This document shows, piece by piece, positions 48,044 through 59,120 of a DNA stretch of 64,000 nt. This DNA comes from Pachyseris speciosa. Taxonomy: Eukaryota > Cnidaria > Anthozoa > Scleractinia > Pachyseridae. Made by a program: the position numbers and the translations under genes. How positions within the stretch are numbered: the stretch's first letter is position 1; every line of letters starts with the position of its first letter. The stretch covers positions 965,001-1,029,000 of the forward strand of contig JAEMWC010000132.1 in NCBI GenBank assembly GCA_016490735.1, read 5' to 3'. The notes under the pieces are model-generated. The model had not been told where the DNA came from. It ran no database searches and was given only the letters and a program-made list of their open reading frames with translations.

Positions 48044-48259
48044 ATGATGCATACTACCCAAGAACTATGGCAATCCTGTCTTTGTGACACCATTTTAGCT
48101 CCACTGATTCAAGGCGTATTCTCAAGTGACAAATTACCTGTCGTCAACACCTATCCCGCCGGTCCCATTGCAAATACGGACCCTCACGATCAGCCCGGAA
48201 CACACTGGGTGGCCATGTACTTTGAAGCACCCCACGAAAGTGAATTCTTTGATAGTTAA
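48044..48259 (+). pseudogene. Adenain-type cysteine protease, truncated
   Basis: Encodes FSSDKLPVVNTYPAGPIANT, then PGTHWVAMYFE with the catalytic-type His, then EFFDS followed at once by TAA. In this protease family the next residue is normally Tyr-Gly, so the stop falls in a conserved position. Readable sequence continues a few codons past the stop. The catalytic Cys part is missing. Confidence 0.7.
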
Positions 48260-49218
48260 GGATTTCCTCCAGAGACATTGGTTATCATACTTTTCTCCAG
48301 AGACACTGATTCTTACCGGTTCAAACAAAAAAAAAAACAATACATAAATTAAAAAAAAAAACCTCGATAATTAGTCAAGTTAAACGGCGACACTTCATTG
48401 TTTAAAGTCTTTGGACGAAGATCTCTAACTTTTTTTCAAATCAAGCGTGAAGAGCGCTAGTTTTTGAATTTTTTTGACAGCTTTTTGACAACATTCTGTC
48501 AGATTTTGGGATGTATTTGATCAGCTCCCCCCCCCCCCTCCCCCCCTCCTTGAGTTTGAATTTCTGCCTTCAGGAAAATGTAAGCTTCTAAAAAAAGCAA
48601 TGCCAATACTGGTCAAAGGTCATAAGTTTCTTCTCTTGTTGTCTTCAATTTGTTACATTTTTTTCTGATTTCTTACCAAAGTGTGGAGCAGGGCTATCTA
48701 AAGTGTGACTTTTCATTTTGTATATATGAAGGAGCGGACGTACGGTCGTACGGTCATACAGTGAACAGAACCAAATTTTCTCATGGGCTACTATGTTTCC
48801 TTACCCGTGGTGCTCCTCTATGAACTAACCAATTTAAATACGTAATTGATGACGAACAAGTGGACGGACGCATTGACTTACTGGCACAATGACGAAATGA
48901 ATGATCAATCGACATTCTCACTGGCTGCCTAAATAGCATTTAGGCTGATTGACTTGATTCACTGATTGAATAGATGATCAGTTCACAGACCGACTGGGAA
49001 CATAGCTCACTGACCTTCTGACTGGGCCAGTGATTGACTGAGAGACTAAATGGTGGACTGTCTGAAGTCAAAAGCCTAGACTGACTTGATGACTGACTTA
49101 TTGACTCACTAGTTAACTGAACAAGTTTTGAGCGAGCGCCTCCCCTAACACTAACGACTTGAAAGAATAGTTGTCCGTAGAGAAAGGCTTGCTTAAGGTT
49201 TTTAATAAACCTTTTCAG

Positions 49219-49487
49219 GATAACTGTGGCTGCCCCACAACACATGCGCCTACAACTACACAGTCCACAACGACTGAAAAAACAACTGCAGAGACTACAG
49301 TAACCAGCACAACCGGAAGTACTACTCCATATTCCGGAAGTACCACTCCATATACAGGAAGTACTACTCCGTACACTGGAACTACGAGTTCCCCAACTAC
49401 ACCAGCCCCGACTACCCCTCCCCCTTGCGAATGTGAGGATGGCAAGAAAGGTTTTGTTGGCCCCGACGGGAATTGCAATTGTCCTCC
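49219..49487 (+). CDS. Exon 22: Thr-rich mucin-like linker
   Basis: The acceptor is CCTTTTCAG and the donor GTAAGT at 49488; phase 0 in, 2 out. It begins DNCGCPTTHAP, then a Thr/Ser/Pro-rich stretch with three 7-residue units GSTTPY(S/T) at 49315-49377, then CECEDGKKGFVGPDGNCNC. Dense Thr/Ser suggests heavy O-glycosylation (family knowledge). The preceding intron is 8.1 kb. Confidence 0.83.
49315..49377 (+). repeat. 21-bp coding minisatellite, three units
   Basis: Three tandem 21-base units encode GSTTPY(S/T) within exon 22. The units differ mainly at third codon positions. Confidence 0.9.
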
Positions 49488-49739
49488 GTAAGTTTATTTT
49501 TCGAAGTGTAGTTTCATAAAATTTCAGCAGGGCGTGAGCACAAACGGGCCCCATTTACGGAATACGTGAGAACAATTTTGCAGTTTAAAGGTCGCCGTTA
49601 TATCTCTTCAATCTGTAGCTGGATCTTGCTCTTCTATAGTTATGATCTTGGCAAAATGATGTTCCCATTTCCTATTAATTCAGCAATTTTTGTCACTTGC
49701 TACATGAAGAATCATGTTGTTTTTATGACTTTATTCAAG

Positions 49740-49882
49740 GGAGTGTAAAGAAGGCAAGAAACCCGTGTTTGTGAACAACCGCTACAGATGTCCAGAGCAC
49801 CCGCCATGTGGTGAACACCCGAACTGTGTTGTGGGAAGGAGAGGACCTGGTTGTTCCCAGCCTGATGTACAGCCTTGTTCGT
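49740..49882 (+). CDS. Exon 23: Cys-rich linker and first Cys of EGF
   Basis: The acceptor is TTATTCAAG; it enters in phase 2. The translation holds evenly spaced Cys (ECKEGKKP, YRCPEHPPCGEHPNC). The frame is open to a TAA at 49899, but the strong donor GTGAGC at 49883 leaves phase 1. That fits exon 24 and gives PCSSGCSGNG, a normal EGF start. The longer read-through was therefore rejected. Confidence 0.75.
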
Positions 49883-50353
49883 GTGAGCGCAAAGATTAAC
49901 ACAATGATCCTTGTTACATTTACCCACTGACTTTTAAGAAAGATAACTGTTTAACGGCTTAAAACACTTAAATGACTTCTGCATCTGTTTGCGACTGTCA
50001 TTATCGGTAGATAATTGTTTGCTAGTATGTCTTTTGTATTTATTGTTAATGTTTACGTTGAACAGAGTTTAGGTTTTTGAGTTATACTAAAACTGACTGT
50101 GGCTTTAAAGCTCGTGGCTTTGCTGAACACAGTTCAAACCTTGTTTGAGTAGCTGGCCCAATGGACAAAAAAGACAAAATCAAATAATCCCCTTCCTGAT
50201 AGCGGGATTAGGATAGGTGTGACAGTGTAGAAAAGTCACATCTTTCAAAAAAAGATGATTTTTTAATCATATTTTCAGTGATGTTCCAAAGAAAAAGTTG
50301 ACTATGCCAGGAAGGGTTCTAAAGTTTGACTGTATTCGTTGCGTTTCCTTTAG
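49883..50353 (+). other. Intron 23
   Basis: 471 bases, no repeat recognised. The exon 23 frame reads through the donor only to TAA at 49897-49899. Confidence 0.55.
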
Positions 50354-50497
50354 CGGGCTGCTCAGGAAACGGTGCTGCAGTTGCTTTGCCAGACTGTGGA
50401 TCCCGCTGTGTCTGCTCGGTCAGATGGACTGGGAACTGTTGTGAAACAAGGCGCCCTTGGAGGAACTGGGGCGACCCTCATCTTGAGACTTTAGACG
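50354..50497 (+). CDS. Exon 24: EGF-like domain and start of VWD domain
   Basis: Acceptor GTTTCCTTTAG, donor GTAAGG at 50498, phase 1 on both sides. It completes an EGF (CSGNGAAV, CGSRCVCSVRWTGNCC) and then gives WGDPHLETLDG, the diagnostic start of a von Willebrand factor type D domain (GDPH motif). Confidence 0.9.
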
Positions 50498-51024
50498 GTA
50501 AGGTTCCTGACATCAATTCAACTAGTAATAGGCCTCTTCAAACCAAACTGAATGCAAAGTTTTGAATATGGGACATCGTAGAATGTTAGCAATTGGATTT
50601 GTATTCTTCTTGTTTTTCACAAAAGATAAATTTGCGTTCAACAAGTACATTGCAATAAAAACAGGCTCGTTGGGCCTCTTGTGACGGGATTCCATTAAAT
50701 AGATATAATGAACTTACTTAAAGGTCTAAGTTTTCATCCTGTACATAGTCTCAGTGCATCAAAGATTTCTTTTCAGTTTACAGCTAAGACTGGTGGCTAC
50801 ACAAATCTGCTGTTTAGAAAAAAAATAAAGCAACTAAATTTTTCTACGTCGATCAGGTGGGTGCAAGTGAGGCGTAAGTTTTGAAAGCATAATAGGTGTC
50901 AGGATTCTACAGAACGGCGTGAGCCAAGTACAAATGATTTATAGCCACTTGCAATTGATAATACACTGATTGTGAGCCATGATCGGCAGTCCAACATGCA
51001 ATTAGATGGCTTTTTCTTCGACAG
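50498..51024 (+). other. Intron 24
   Basis: 527 bases of AT-rich sequence with no repeat or coding signal recognised. Confidence 0.5.
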
Positions 51025-51220
51025 GAATCGAGTTCGATTACTACGGCATTGGCGAATTCTGGGGCTGTAAAAGTATCTTCAATGACTTTGGAATACAGTT
51101 CCGTTACTTTGCATATCAGCGAGCTTCACTCACAGGGGGGGTGGCTATCAAGACGGGGCAGAGTGTGCTAACAATCATGACTGTTCACACAAGTGACGCT
51201 CAAGAGTTTCCCAAATTACG
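51025..51220 (+). CDS. Exon 25: VWD domain, early middle
   Basis: The acceptor is TTCTTCGACAG and the donor GTAAGT at 51221; phase 1 in, 2 out. It encodes IEFDYYGIGEFWGC and FGIQFRYFAYQRA, then GGVAIKTGQSVLTIM, matching VWD domains of mucin-like proteins (GDPHLxTLDGxxFxFxGxGEF). Confidence 0.88.
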
Positions 51221-52178
51221 GTAAGTATCTAACCCTCGTGTCTTCAGTTTCCCTCTGGTCACAACATCAATTTCCGCCAAAAAGTGCAATACAGTGTTGA
51301 CAATTTCAAGTACATACCTCTTACAACCGAGTTCGAGGTCCGTACTGTAAGTTACGGGACGAGTTTTTTTCCCGTTCAACGGGAAAAGACGAGGATCTGT
51401 AACTTACAGTACGGACCGTAAAAACCAGGTTAGTAAGATATTTACTATATCTGTGAGTTTAATCCGGCGCGGTTCTCATTGATCGGCTTGCTCTTTCTTC
51501 TCCATTTGTCGCTGCCCTTCTTCTAAATGCTCAAGGAATTCAATTTGAAAGTTTGGCATACTTTCTTCGGGTTTCTGTTGTTTTTTTTCTCTGTTTGTTC
51601 GCAAGTCTTTTAACTAAGCGAGAATGAATTTATGAAAATCATATATCCTTCCTTTTAAGTAAGTATCAAACTTTTCTTGACGATAAATGTTAGCGACAAA
51701 ATGTTGCACCGAACTTTTAAATTTAGCGGGCCGGACAGCCGTACTGTAGAATACGGCCCGCAAAATTGACCAATCACAGCGCGCATACTAGGTAAGAAAT
51801 ATAATAAAATTTAAAAGATTCTACTTGTGATAGCTGGTCACACTTAAGGGGGTGATATATGTTAGTGAAATATGGCGTGATTTTATGAAGAAATTAAAAA
51901 GGGGAAAGACCCAGAGAGTCTATCTACTGCAAGGCGGGTGCACGTCAGGTCGAGGGTGGACTGTTTGGTGTACGCCCATTAAATTTAATTTTCAATCACC
52001 TTAGAATCTTCATTTTTCTCACCTTCCCTTAAAATCACTCTCCTTACCCCGATTTCTTCTTCTTCATAAACACTCTAAAAATCACCTAAAAATCTTAGAT
52101 ATTTATGGGTTGGTGTTACAAACCTAAGTTGTTGTTGTTGTTGTTGTTAATTTATTATTATCATTATTATTATTATTA

Positions 52179-52213
<35 letters not shown>

Positions 52214-53286
52214 CATCATCTCAGGTTTAAAAAGTGTTCATGGCCTGGTCAATTAATTTTCTTGAGATCGAGAAACAACTAGTTGCTGAAGGTCCCACGG
52301 GAGTCCTCTCCTGAGTCCTTAAAGGGACAAAACGTTCCTTAGTATTCTATCATCATCATCATCATCATCATCATCATTGCTGTTGTTGTTGTTGTTGTTG
52401 TGACATGAAATCTCGATGAGATCACAAGGATAAAAGGTCAAAAAGTTACAAAAACGTAGCATTCAGGTGTATTTTCCTTAAGTATTTTCTTCACAGAAAT
52501 AGAAGATAGAACCCTCCTGTGAAACGCAATGATGCGTACTGCGGGAAAGTAATGGTCATTACCTTTTAATGGCCAAACACTCTTTAGTCAATATCTATGG
52601 ACTTAAAAATTCTTTTAACCACTCTTTACCACTTAAAAACCAGTACCACGAGACAACATTCTCAACGCAGTTCCGTTGTTATCACCGATTATACATGAAG
52701 ATTTACATTCTTAAATCCTTAAGAGATCTTTAACTCATCCAGGAAAAAGGCACACGATATGACATTTTAAATAGATTTCGCATCTTTTTATTGAAATCGA
52801 GCGTGCCTTGTGTGAGAGTATATAAAACACGTAGATGACGCCAGTTTTCTGCGCGTGCACCTTCACAATCAATACAGATCTGGCATTTTTTACAACCCAA
52901 AAATAAACGTCTCGATTAAAATAGTACAGTCGTATCAAAGAGCTGGCAAAACGAATTCTAAGTGCTGCTTGTTCTAACTGAGCTCGTCACTTGCTTGTGT
53001 ATACCTTATAACAGACGGAACAAACCACGGTTAAGACGTTTCATCGACTCTGAGTCACTGAGTGATTTTCAGCTTTCTGTACAGCAGTAACGACAGAAAG
53101 TTAACAAATGAAACACAATACTACTAGGTAGAGTTCTAGGCCAATGCTCACTGCTTATAATCTTCAGGCAACTGGAAAGCTTAGCAGTTGTTTGTATAGC
53201 AAACAAACGTTAGAAGATCACCACTATTGCGCCTCAAATACCTTAGTATTGAGTCTTCTTAGAACTTCTTCTTTATTCTTTTATAG
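51221..53286 (+). other. Intron 25
   Basis: Contains a hairpin (51338-51417, 19-bp arms GGTCCGTACTGTAAGTTAC), TTG/ATT microsatellites (52130-52212) and an ATC/TTG pair (52349-52400). No exon found. Confidence 0.6.
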
Positions 53287-53435
53287 AATCGATGGAATTT
53301 TAGTGAATATAACAGCTTATAACGGAACGAAGAAGACGTTACATAACGGGACTGTAGATCTGGATATTCAAACGACTTTCAGCTTAAAACTGGATGACTC
53401 TGGCGTTGTTCTGATATCTTTGCAATTTGAATCAG
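53287..53435 (+). CDS. Exon 26: VWD domain, late middle
   Basis: The acceptor is TTCTTTTATAG and the donor GTTTGT at 53436; phase 2 in, 1 out. It encodes RIDGILVNITAY, KTLHNGTVDLDIQ and SGVVLISLQFESG, the central strands of VWD. Three NxT sequons are present. Confidence 0.85.
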
Positions 53436-55684
53436 GTTTGTGGATTTTGTCCTCTTGGCTTCAAGGTTTATCAAAATCTCCTTCCGCTGTCTTTTCTTTT
53501 GTCATTTGGGATTTTTAACCAGCAAACGTGGTGGAGAAATCATGACAGTTCCAGCCCTTGTCTTAGCGTTGTAAAACTCCTGCCCTATTGTAGGTTACTA
53601 ATTGCTGAAGTTTCCTTGGGTCATCAAGAGTCAGTTTTCGAAGTTTCCAGTATTTTGCCGCTATATTATACAGGTCCTCTTTAGAATCAATGCTTTCATC
53701 AGCATTTTGACATCTCTTTGTTCAGTATAATCACAAACAAAACTCGAATGGAATACTGGTGAATGTCAGGGTGATCCTCCCGAGCTCTTTGCATCCCAGC
53801 GCGAGGTAATATCTGTAGCAGTTCTAGGTCAACATCATTACGCACGTAGGCGCGAGACCATTCGAGGCTCTTTTATCATGACAGGCGTGGTATGTTTTGT
53901 GGGCTCGCTATAATTCAATCATTTGAATTCACTTTTTTTCTAAAGTACACGTACAAAACTAAATAAATAAACAATAGTCTGCGTGCAGACGTCTCCTATT
54001 TCCTTTGTTGGACAACTGTCAGACAATCCGAACTGCGTGACGTCACGCATGCTATTTGATCTCATATTCTCTCTATTTTGAACGGCTGTTCTCGGCTGGA
54101 TTCAAGTAATCGGGAGAAATGTTCTGTAAAATACCAAATTTTGCACCTCTTAATCCGCAGAAACCCCCGACAATAATGTGAGATTTATACCTTATACTAA
54201 TGTCGGGGGTTTCAGCGGCAAGCGACTCAAAACGCCATAAAAATGCAAAAGACCACACTAATCTGGCTTACATTATATCTACATTTGGGATCCCCGGATT
54301 AAGAGGTGCAAAATTCGGTATTTTACAGAACATTTCTCCCAATCACTTGAATCCAGCCGAGAACAGCCTTTTTCTAAATAGAGAGAATGTATGAGATTAA
54401 ATAGCGTGCATGACGTCACGCAGTTCGGATTGTCTGCCTGTGGCGCGGATTTGGCGCTCCCCTCGCGACGTGTCTCCTCGCAGCCTCGCGCGCGCGCATG
54501 TCTTTCGCTCGCCCCACAATCCATCGCCGAAATTAGAGACTACTCGCAGTCTACGCGGAAAAGGCAAGTCTGCGAAACTGCGTCGTTTATCGTGTTCCAC
54601 TATCCCGATGTTTGGTTTTAAATTTCACATAAATAATGAAACATTATCCGCCGCTGTGGCTGTCTGGCCATACATGGATGTACACCAACACAACATTTTC
54701 CCCAAGCTTTGCAGCTCTTCAGTCAGGGTGTTCACTTCAGTCTTACTCGGCCACTGAACCTTAATTTGCACTACAGTCGGCTTATGTTCATTTTCAGACT
54801 CTTCAGCTACTCGCCTATTATCACAGGCCTAACAGGAGAAACCTTGGGCCGGAATTTGGATGTTGACGGGTGTTGAAGATAGCGTTAGCGAGTTAGCGAG
54901 GAGCCATGATCATTCGGCGAAGAAGAAACAGATTCGTCTAAAAGAATTCGTTTCTTCAGAAGAAACCGATGCTCCTGCTTTCAAAGATTTTTTTTTAATG
55001 GAAAACCCCGAAAAATTTGGGCGGCATAATGCATGCATACATTATGAGATTTATTTTCGATAAAAACCAAGCAGAATTCGTTCGAACAATGACCACTATC
55101 CGGCTACCAATCACAGTTCTTTCCCAAGATCCTGGGAAAACAGCAGGATACTGGAACACGATAAGCGACGCTGTTTCGTAGACGTCCCTTTTCCGCGTAC
55201 AACAAAAGAAATAGGAGACGTCTGCACACAGGCAGTCCCTGTCTTCAAATGAAAAAAGCACATAATTTTACCTATAGTGGTGTTTTCCCATCGTAACCGT
55301 GCTAATATAGTTTTTTTAGCTTCAGCAATAGTAAGCCCATTATGTATCAACGAAACCTTCCTATCTTTCCTTCAAAACCTTATGTTGCCGGACTCTGAGT
55401 GCTCTTGTTCAGCGGTCAGCTGGACAGATATATAGGCAACAAAAAATTAGCCATGTGACATACCCAGAAGTAAGCAGTACATGCTTCGATTGGCTACAGC
55501 TAGCTTCAGTTAGTAGCACGGTTTTTCCAGTGAAGTGTTTAACCCCCAGAACATGTACGTCTGGTACAGAATTCCGTACATTTGTAGTTGTTTGTTTTTT
55601 GAGGCCGTTTAAATTTTTGCGCTTGTGTGCCAAAGAGAGGTAAAGACTGCTTGCTAACTACATCTTCACGCGATTTTTTTTTAG
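53436..55684 (+). other. Intron 26: large nested foldback
   Basis: Dominated by the composite inverted-repeat element 53984-55232. The flanks have no coding signal. Confidence 0.6.
53984..55232. mobile_element. Composite foldback element, nested inverted repeats
   Basis: Outer ends GTGCAGACGTCTCCTATTTC (53984) and its inverse (to 55232). A second inverted pair, 54545-54605 against 55145-55200, shares the word TACGCGGAAAAGG in opposite orientation. Inside lies a tighter pair, 54010-54180 against 54197-54448 (GACAATCCGAACTGCGTGAC at the outside). This suggests one TIR element inserted in a relative. No transposase frame. Confidence 0.75.
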
Positions 55685-55879
55685 GTCTGACAATAACAGC
55701 AGACGTGCGACACAGTCACATGATGGGTCGCCAGTACCTGAACGTTCTATTCACACCGACAATCGTGTTTAAGGGCCACACTGAGGGTCTCTGTGGGGTG
55801 ATGGATAATGACCCGTCCAATGATTTGATGGGCCCAGATGGAGAGGAATATAATGATCCTATCACGTTTGCTGATTCTT
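55685..55879 (+). CDS. Exon 27: VWD domain, end
   Basis: The acceptor is a T-run ending TTTAG and the donor GTACGC at 55880, phase 1 on both sides. It encodes MGRQYLNVLFTPTIVFKG, then GLCGVMDNDPSNDLMGPDG, the canonical GLCGxxDGDPxND signature closing VWD, then ITFADS. The join to exon 28 gives ADSWRI, as in mucin-like proteins. Confidence 0.88.
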
Positions 55880-56011
55880 GTACGCATACCTTGATGCTTA
55901 GTCCTAAGCTTTCAAAATTACATAATTATGCACCATATCATTTCCTCGCATCATGATATCTAGCTAGTTCCAGCAAATTCAAATAACGCAATGGACTAAT
56001 CATAGCAGCTT

Positions 56012-56290
56012 AGGGGAGCAGGGTTGGCGCAGTGGTGAGGGCTATCGCCTTCCACCAATGTGTCCCGGGTTTCCGGACTCGGCGTCATAAGTAGGCTGAG
56101 TTTGTTCGTTCTCTACTCTGCTCCGAGAGGTTTTTCTCCGGGTACTCCGGTTTTCCCCTCTCCCCCAAAACCAACATTTGATTTGATTTGATTTGATTTC
56201 TACTTGATTTAGAGTTGATTCGATTTAGTCTCCCCAATTAGTAGATCATCTGTGCTTAGCTAGAGAGATTTGAGACTTAACTAAAGTTTT
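56012..56290 (+). mobile_element. tRNA-derived SINE, family C
   Basis: A-box-like GGTTGGCGCAGTGGTGAG, B-box-like CCCGGGTTTCCGGACTCGG, then CTCTGCTCCGAGAGGTTTTT, CTCCGGGTACTCCGGTTTTC and a short ATTTG tandem. I recall this family as common in anthozoan genomes. Confidence 0.75.
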
Positions 56291-57894
56291 TATTATTGTT
56301 ATAATGAAATCAGTTCTACGATGTAATCGTTTATGCATTTCACGGTTATTCCCCTGGCAGGTTAATAGTGGCCAATTTGTTTTGATTTGTCAAAGAATAT
56401 AGTGACTAAAATTCTTTCGTTTAGAGGAAAACATTGTATAGATACTTTAAACAAGCGGTGGAAGCTTGATCCATAATAAATCACAGCTCTGATCAAAGCG
56501 GTTGTTTAGGGGAATGAAGCAAAATTATTGAGCCATGATCTTTAAAATTTCTCGAATGTCTCCGTTTATAAAGGCTGATTATCACCCTTGATCCAACGCG
56601 GTCGTTTATCTTTGTTTTAAAATCGCGCTATTGTTAAATGATGCCTCTGATTGGTCAATTATTTTTATCGCGCTTTTGATCTGGCACATCACGCCGAGTT
56701 GTCGCTTGTCCCCGGTTTCGCAAAGCAAATGGCTACAAATTCAACTTAATATTTCTTCATTGAAACCGTAAACAATCCGTTCACAGGTTTAAAATCAAAA
56801 CAGCAAAGTATTGAACGATCCGTTATTGAGAAAACTTGCTGATTATATGGTGGCAAAATATCCACAAGAAAATGTTTATTGTCGGGTAATGGTTTCAAAT
56901 TTAAAGAAAGAAAAATACTCATTCCGTCTCATTCAATTATCCTGTCCTTTCGCTTTATATTGTGTTAAAATTACAGTCGACCATGCGGCTAGACAAAAGG
57001 AGGAAAAGGTTGAACTGCGCATTAAAACACGGGAGGAAACAAAAGCGGAGTAGTCCTCATCAGGGGCGGATCCAGAAAATCCAGAAAGAGGGGACCGAAG
57101 AAATAAATAAAACCGCCTGATTCACAATACCACTTAAAAGTCGATTGGTTACAGGAGCTTTTTAAAAATCTACGGGAAAAAAAAGGGGGGGGGGGGGGGG
57201 GAGCGCGGCCCCTCGGCCCCACCACTAAATCTGCCACTACTCATCCATCACGGAGATCTCGGCGAGAAAGGGAAATTAATTATCACGCAGTTTAGGCAAG
57301 CTGCAAACTGAACGTAAAGCTAGAATGCCCGATGGGCATAGATAAAGAGACTTTGCGAAAGGTCGGGTTAAAAACACTGAATCGTTGACCAAAGCCGCAG
57401 AACCCATTACACAAACTGACCTTGAGGTAAAACATCAAACATGCGGATTAACAGACACGTATAATTTTTAATACTCGCCATCAAATCAGTTTCCAAATTG
57501 CAGTAAGTCGGCTCCAACAAGCTTAGCAAATTCTTGAAAGCTCCGAGGTAAAAAGCACCAAACTTGAACGAGTCTCTGTAAATACTCCGCCTTGAAACTC
57601 ACTTTGCCGATAAAACAACGCTACGAAGTTACCGCTACCGACTATTGCCACATTGACTCTTTTGACTTTAAACGGGCCAAAATTTACATACATACAAATT
57701 GTTCCAAAAATAATACAAGGAAAATGAAGAAGAATAAACAGAGAACATATTTACGGCCATAAGTTTGAAGATTTGCTCAACGAAGTCTGAGTAATTTCGT
57801 GTTACACGAAATTCCAGAATTAACGGTCGCGATGCGCGATGCATCAATGTTGATAATGGGCCTTTAATTCCAAATTATGTTAGTCAAAATCGTA

Positions 57895-58280
57895 AATGGT
57901 TTGTACCCAGGAGTCATATCAAAACTATGTCAAGCACGATCGTTCGGGTGAGCCTAGCCTTCAGAAGGACTGTTTGTGATGACATCGACTGACGTTTCGA
58001 CAACCTGAGTGGAAGTCATTATTAGAGTCAAGTGATATGTGTAACGTCAGTAGATGGTATAAATGCTCTGGTCGTTGATCTGATTGGTCAACAAAGTCGT
58101 GATGTTATTGGTAGTCTGTCAGTTAAGCCGTGATGTTATTGGCTGTGAAGATTGTAAACCGTGATTAGTGCGTTTCGATCCGTCTGTTTGTTTGTCAAAT
58201 ATCCGCAGGTGTATTGTTAGTCAAATTAGTCGGTTTGTCTATTGTTTGTCTGTTGTTGATATCATCAATAAGTCGTTTGT
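57895..58280. repeat. Repeat block resembling a Penelope-like 3' tail
   Basis: GACGTTTCGACAACC parallels GACGTTTCGAAGTCATC at 44650, and GTGATGTTATTGG recurs. No protein fragment is attached. Assignment is weak. Confidence 0.4.
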
Positions 58281-58374
58281 AAGGTGCGGAAAGCTGTTGG
58301 CAACGGTTCAGTGGCAGGGTCAAACGACCTCATAATCCAAAACAAAAGTAGTCAATATTGTTCTTTTCTTTTAG

Positions 58375-58532
58375 GGCGTATAACAAGAAGCCATAACAAT
58401 TCCGGGCTCGAAGGCTCATGGTCATGGAACGCATCCAATTTTCACAGTGATGACGTCATGGATTCTTCGTACACCGACCCACATTTTGTTCCAGTGTACT
58501 CTTTGGATGGAATCGATGACGCTATTGTCACG
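58375..58532 (+). CDS. Exon 28: post-VWD segment
   Basis: The acceptor is TTCTTTTAG and the donor GTATAA at 58533; phase 1 in, 0 out. It encodes RITRSHNNSGLEGSWSWNA and DPHFVPVYSLDGIDDA. In MUC4/SUSD2-like proteins the VWD domain is followed by a similar SW..P.FVP segment, so this is a conserved extension rather than a separate domain. Confidence 0.82.
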
Positions 58533-58969
58533 GTATAAATACTTCTCATACTAATTAATACCTGTGGAATACTATCCTCACAAACTGAGTCTTGAAATCC
58601 ATTAGTAGGAGTTAAATTATATCTATTCAACGACGTAAACTTGCATTTTCCCTTTCATTAATGCATCAAAAAAAAATTTGTCGTTTGACCCTGCCAACTA
58701 TTATACTTATATGCCTTCTAAATAGTAGCATTTTTTTTCGGCGAAGCTAATAATTAAAAACAAAATTAAAAAAAACAAAAACTTGCATGCCTCGAGTTCT
58801 CAACTTTTCGTGGCGCACATTCTATCATTTTGTTCTATTAAATATGGTCATATGTATTGTTTTTGCGAAAACAATCAACTTTATTAATGACACCGATCTT
58901 TTAAGAGTCGCTTGTTCCTCTAAGAGCGTATCCTGGAGGTGCGAGATTTTAAACTTTAATATCCTGGAT

Positions 58970-59120
58970 ATGGTTATGAATGACTTTTTCATAACGACAG
59001 CTGTTGCAACAGTAAAATCTGTTGTTTTACTCAATAACTTTTTTTTTCGTATCTTTAGAAAGCTAATGAGATGTGCTCGTCACTTGGACTTTCAAAGACG
59101 ATGCTTCCGAGCTGTGTATA
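58970..59120 (+). pseudogene. Truncated duplicate of exon 29 with its acceptor
   Basis: About 151 bases are almost identical to 61671-61821 (I see one clear substitution in the T-rich tract). They carry the 3' end of the intron, the acceptor AG (about 59058) and the first 20 or so codons of exon 29, then break off into ATATATAT without a donor. Read as an exon it would reach a stop after CVYNIYI. It is most simply a dead copy from a local duplication. Confidence 0.8.

Larger units (their letters stand above)
45118..48300 (+). mobile_element. Polinton-like / adintovirus-type relic (structural genes and protease only)
   Basis: A + strand cluster of decayed genes in the intron: capsid-associated protein copy A (C-terminal), copy B, a small basic protein, a capsid protein of the family often annotated F54H12.2-like in two pieces, and an adenain-type protease start. 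This gene set is characteristic of Polintons/Mavericks and related adintoviruses. No polymerase, integrase, ATPase or terminal repeats were seen, so only part of the element remains. Every gene is broken. Confidence 0.7.
41072..49218 (+). other. Intron 21: 8.1 kb with MITEs, GIY-YIG fragment and a Polinton-like relic
   Basis: In order: a (GACT/AACT)n patch (41240-41292), MITE 41328-41693, TIR element 42302-42734, hairpin 43324-43488, GIY-YIG fragment 44640-45100 (-), capsid/protease relic 45118-48300 (+), repeat family R piece (48350-48560). No host exon seen; the flanking exon phases (0 and 0) agree. Confidence 0.7.
55880..58374 (+). other. Intron 27: SINE and a Penelope-associated tail
   Basis: Holds a family C SINE (56012-56290), a poly-G run (57184-57201) and a repeat-like block (57895-58280) with GACGTTTCGACAACCTGAG and recurring GTGATGTTATTGG. 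The frame 56811-57053 has no domain. Confidence 0.6.

Noticed and set aside
48940..49554. 204-codon Cys/Ser-rich frame on the - strand
   Set aside because: It is the antisense of the Thr-rich exon 22 and nearby low-complexity sequence; no start or splice support.
49883..49899. Exon 23 as a terminal exon ending at TAA 49897-49899
   Set aside because: A strong GTGAGC donor at 49883 gives the exact phase and EGF Cys spacing needed by exon 24.
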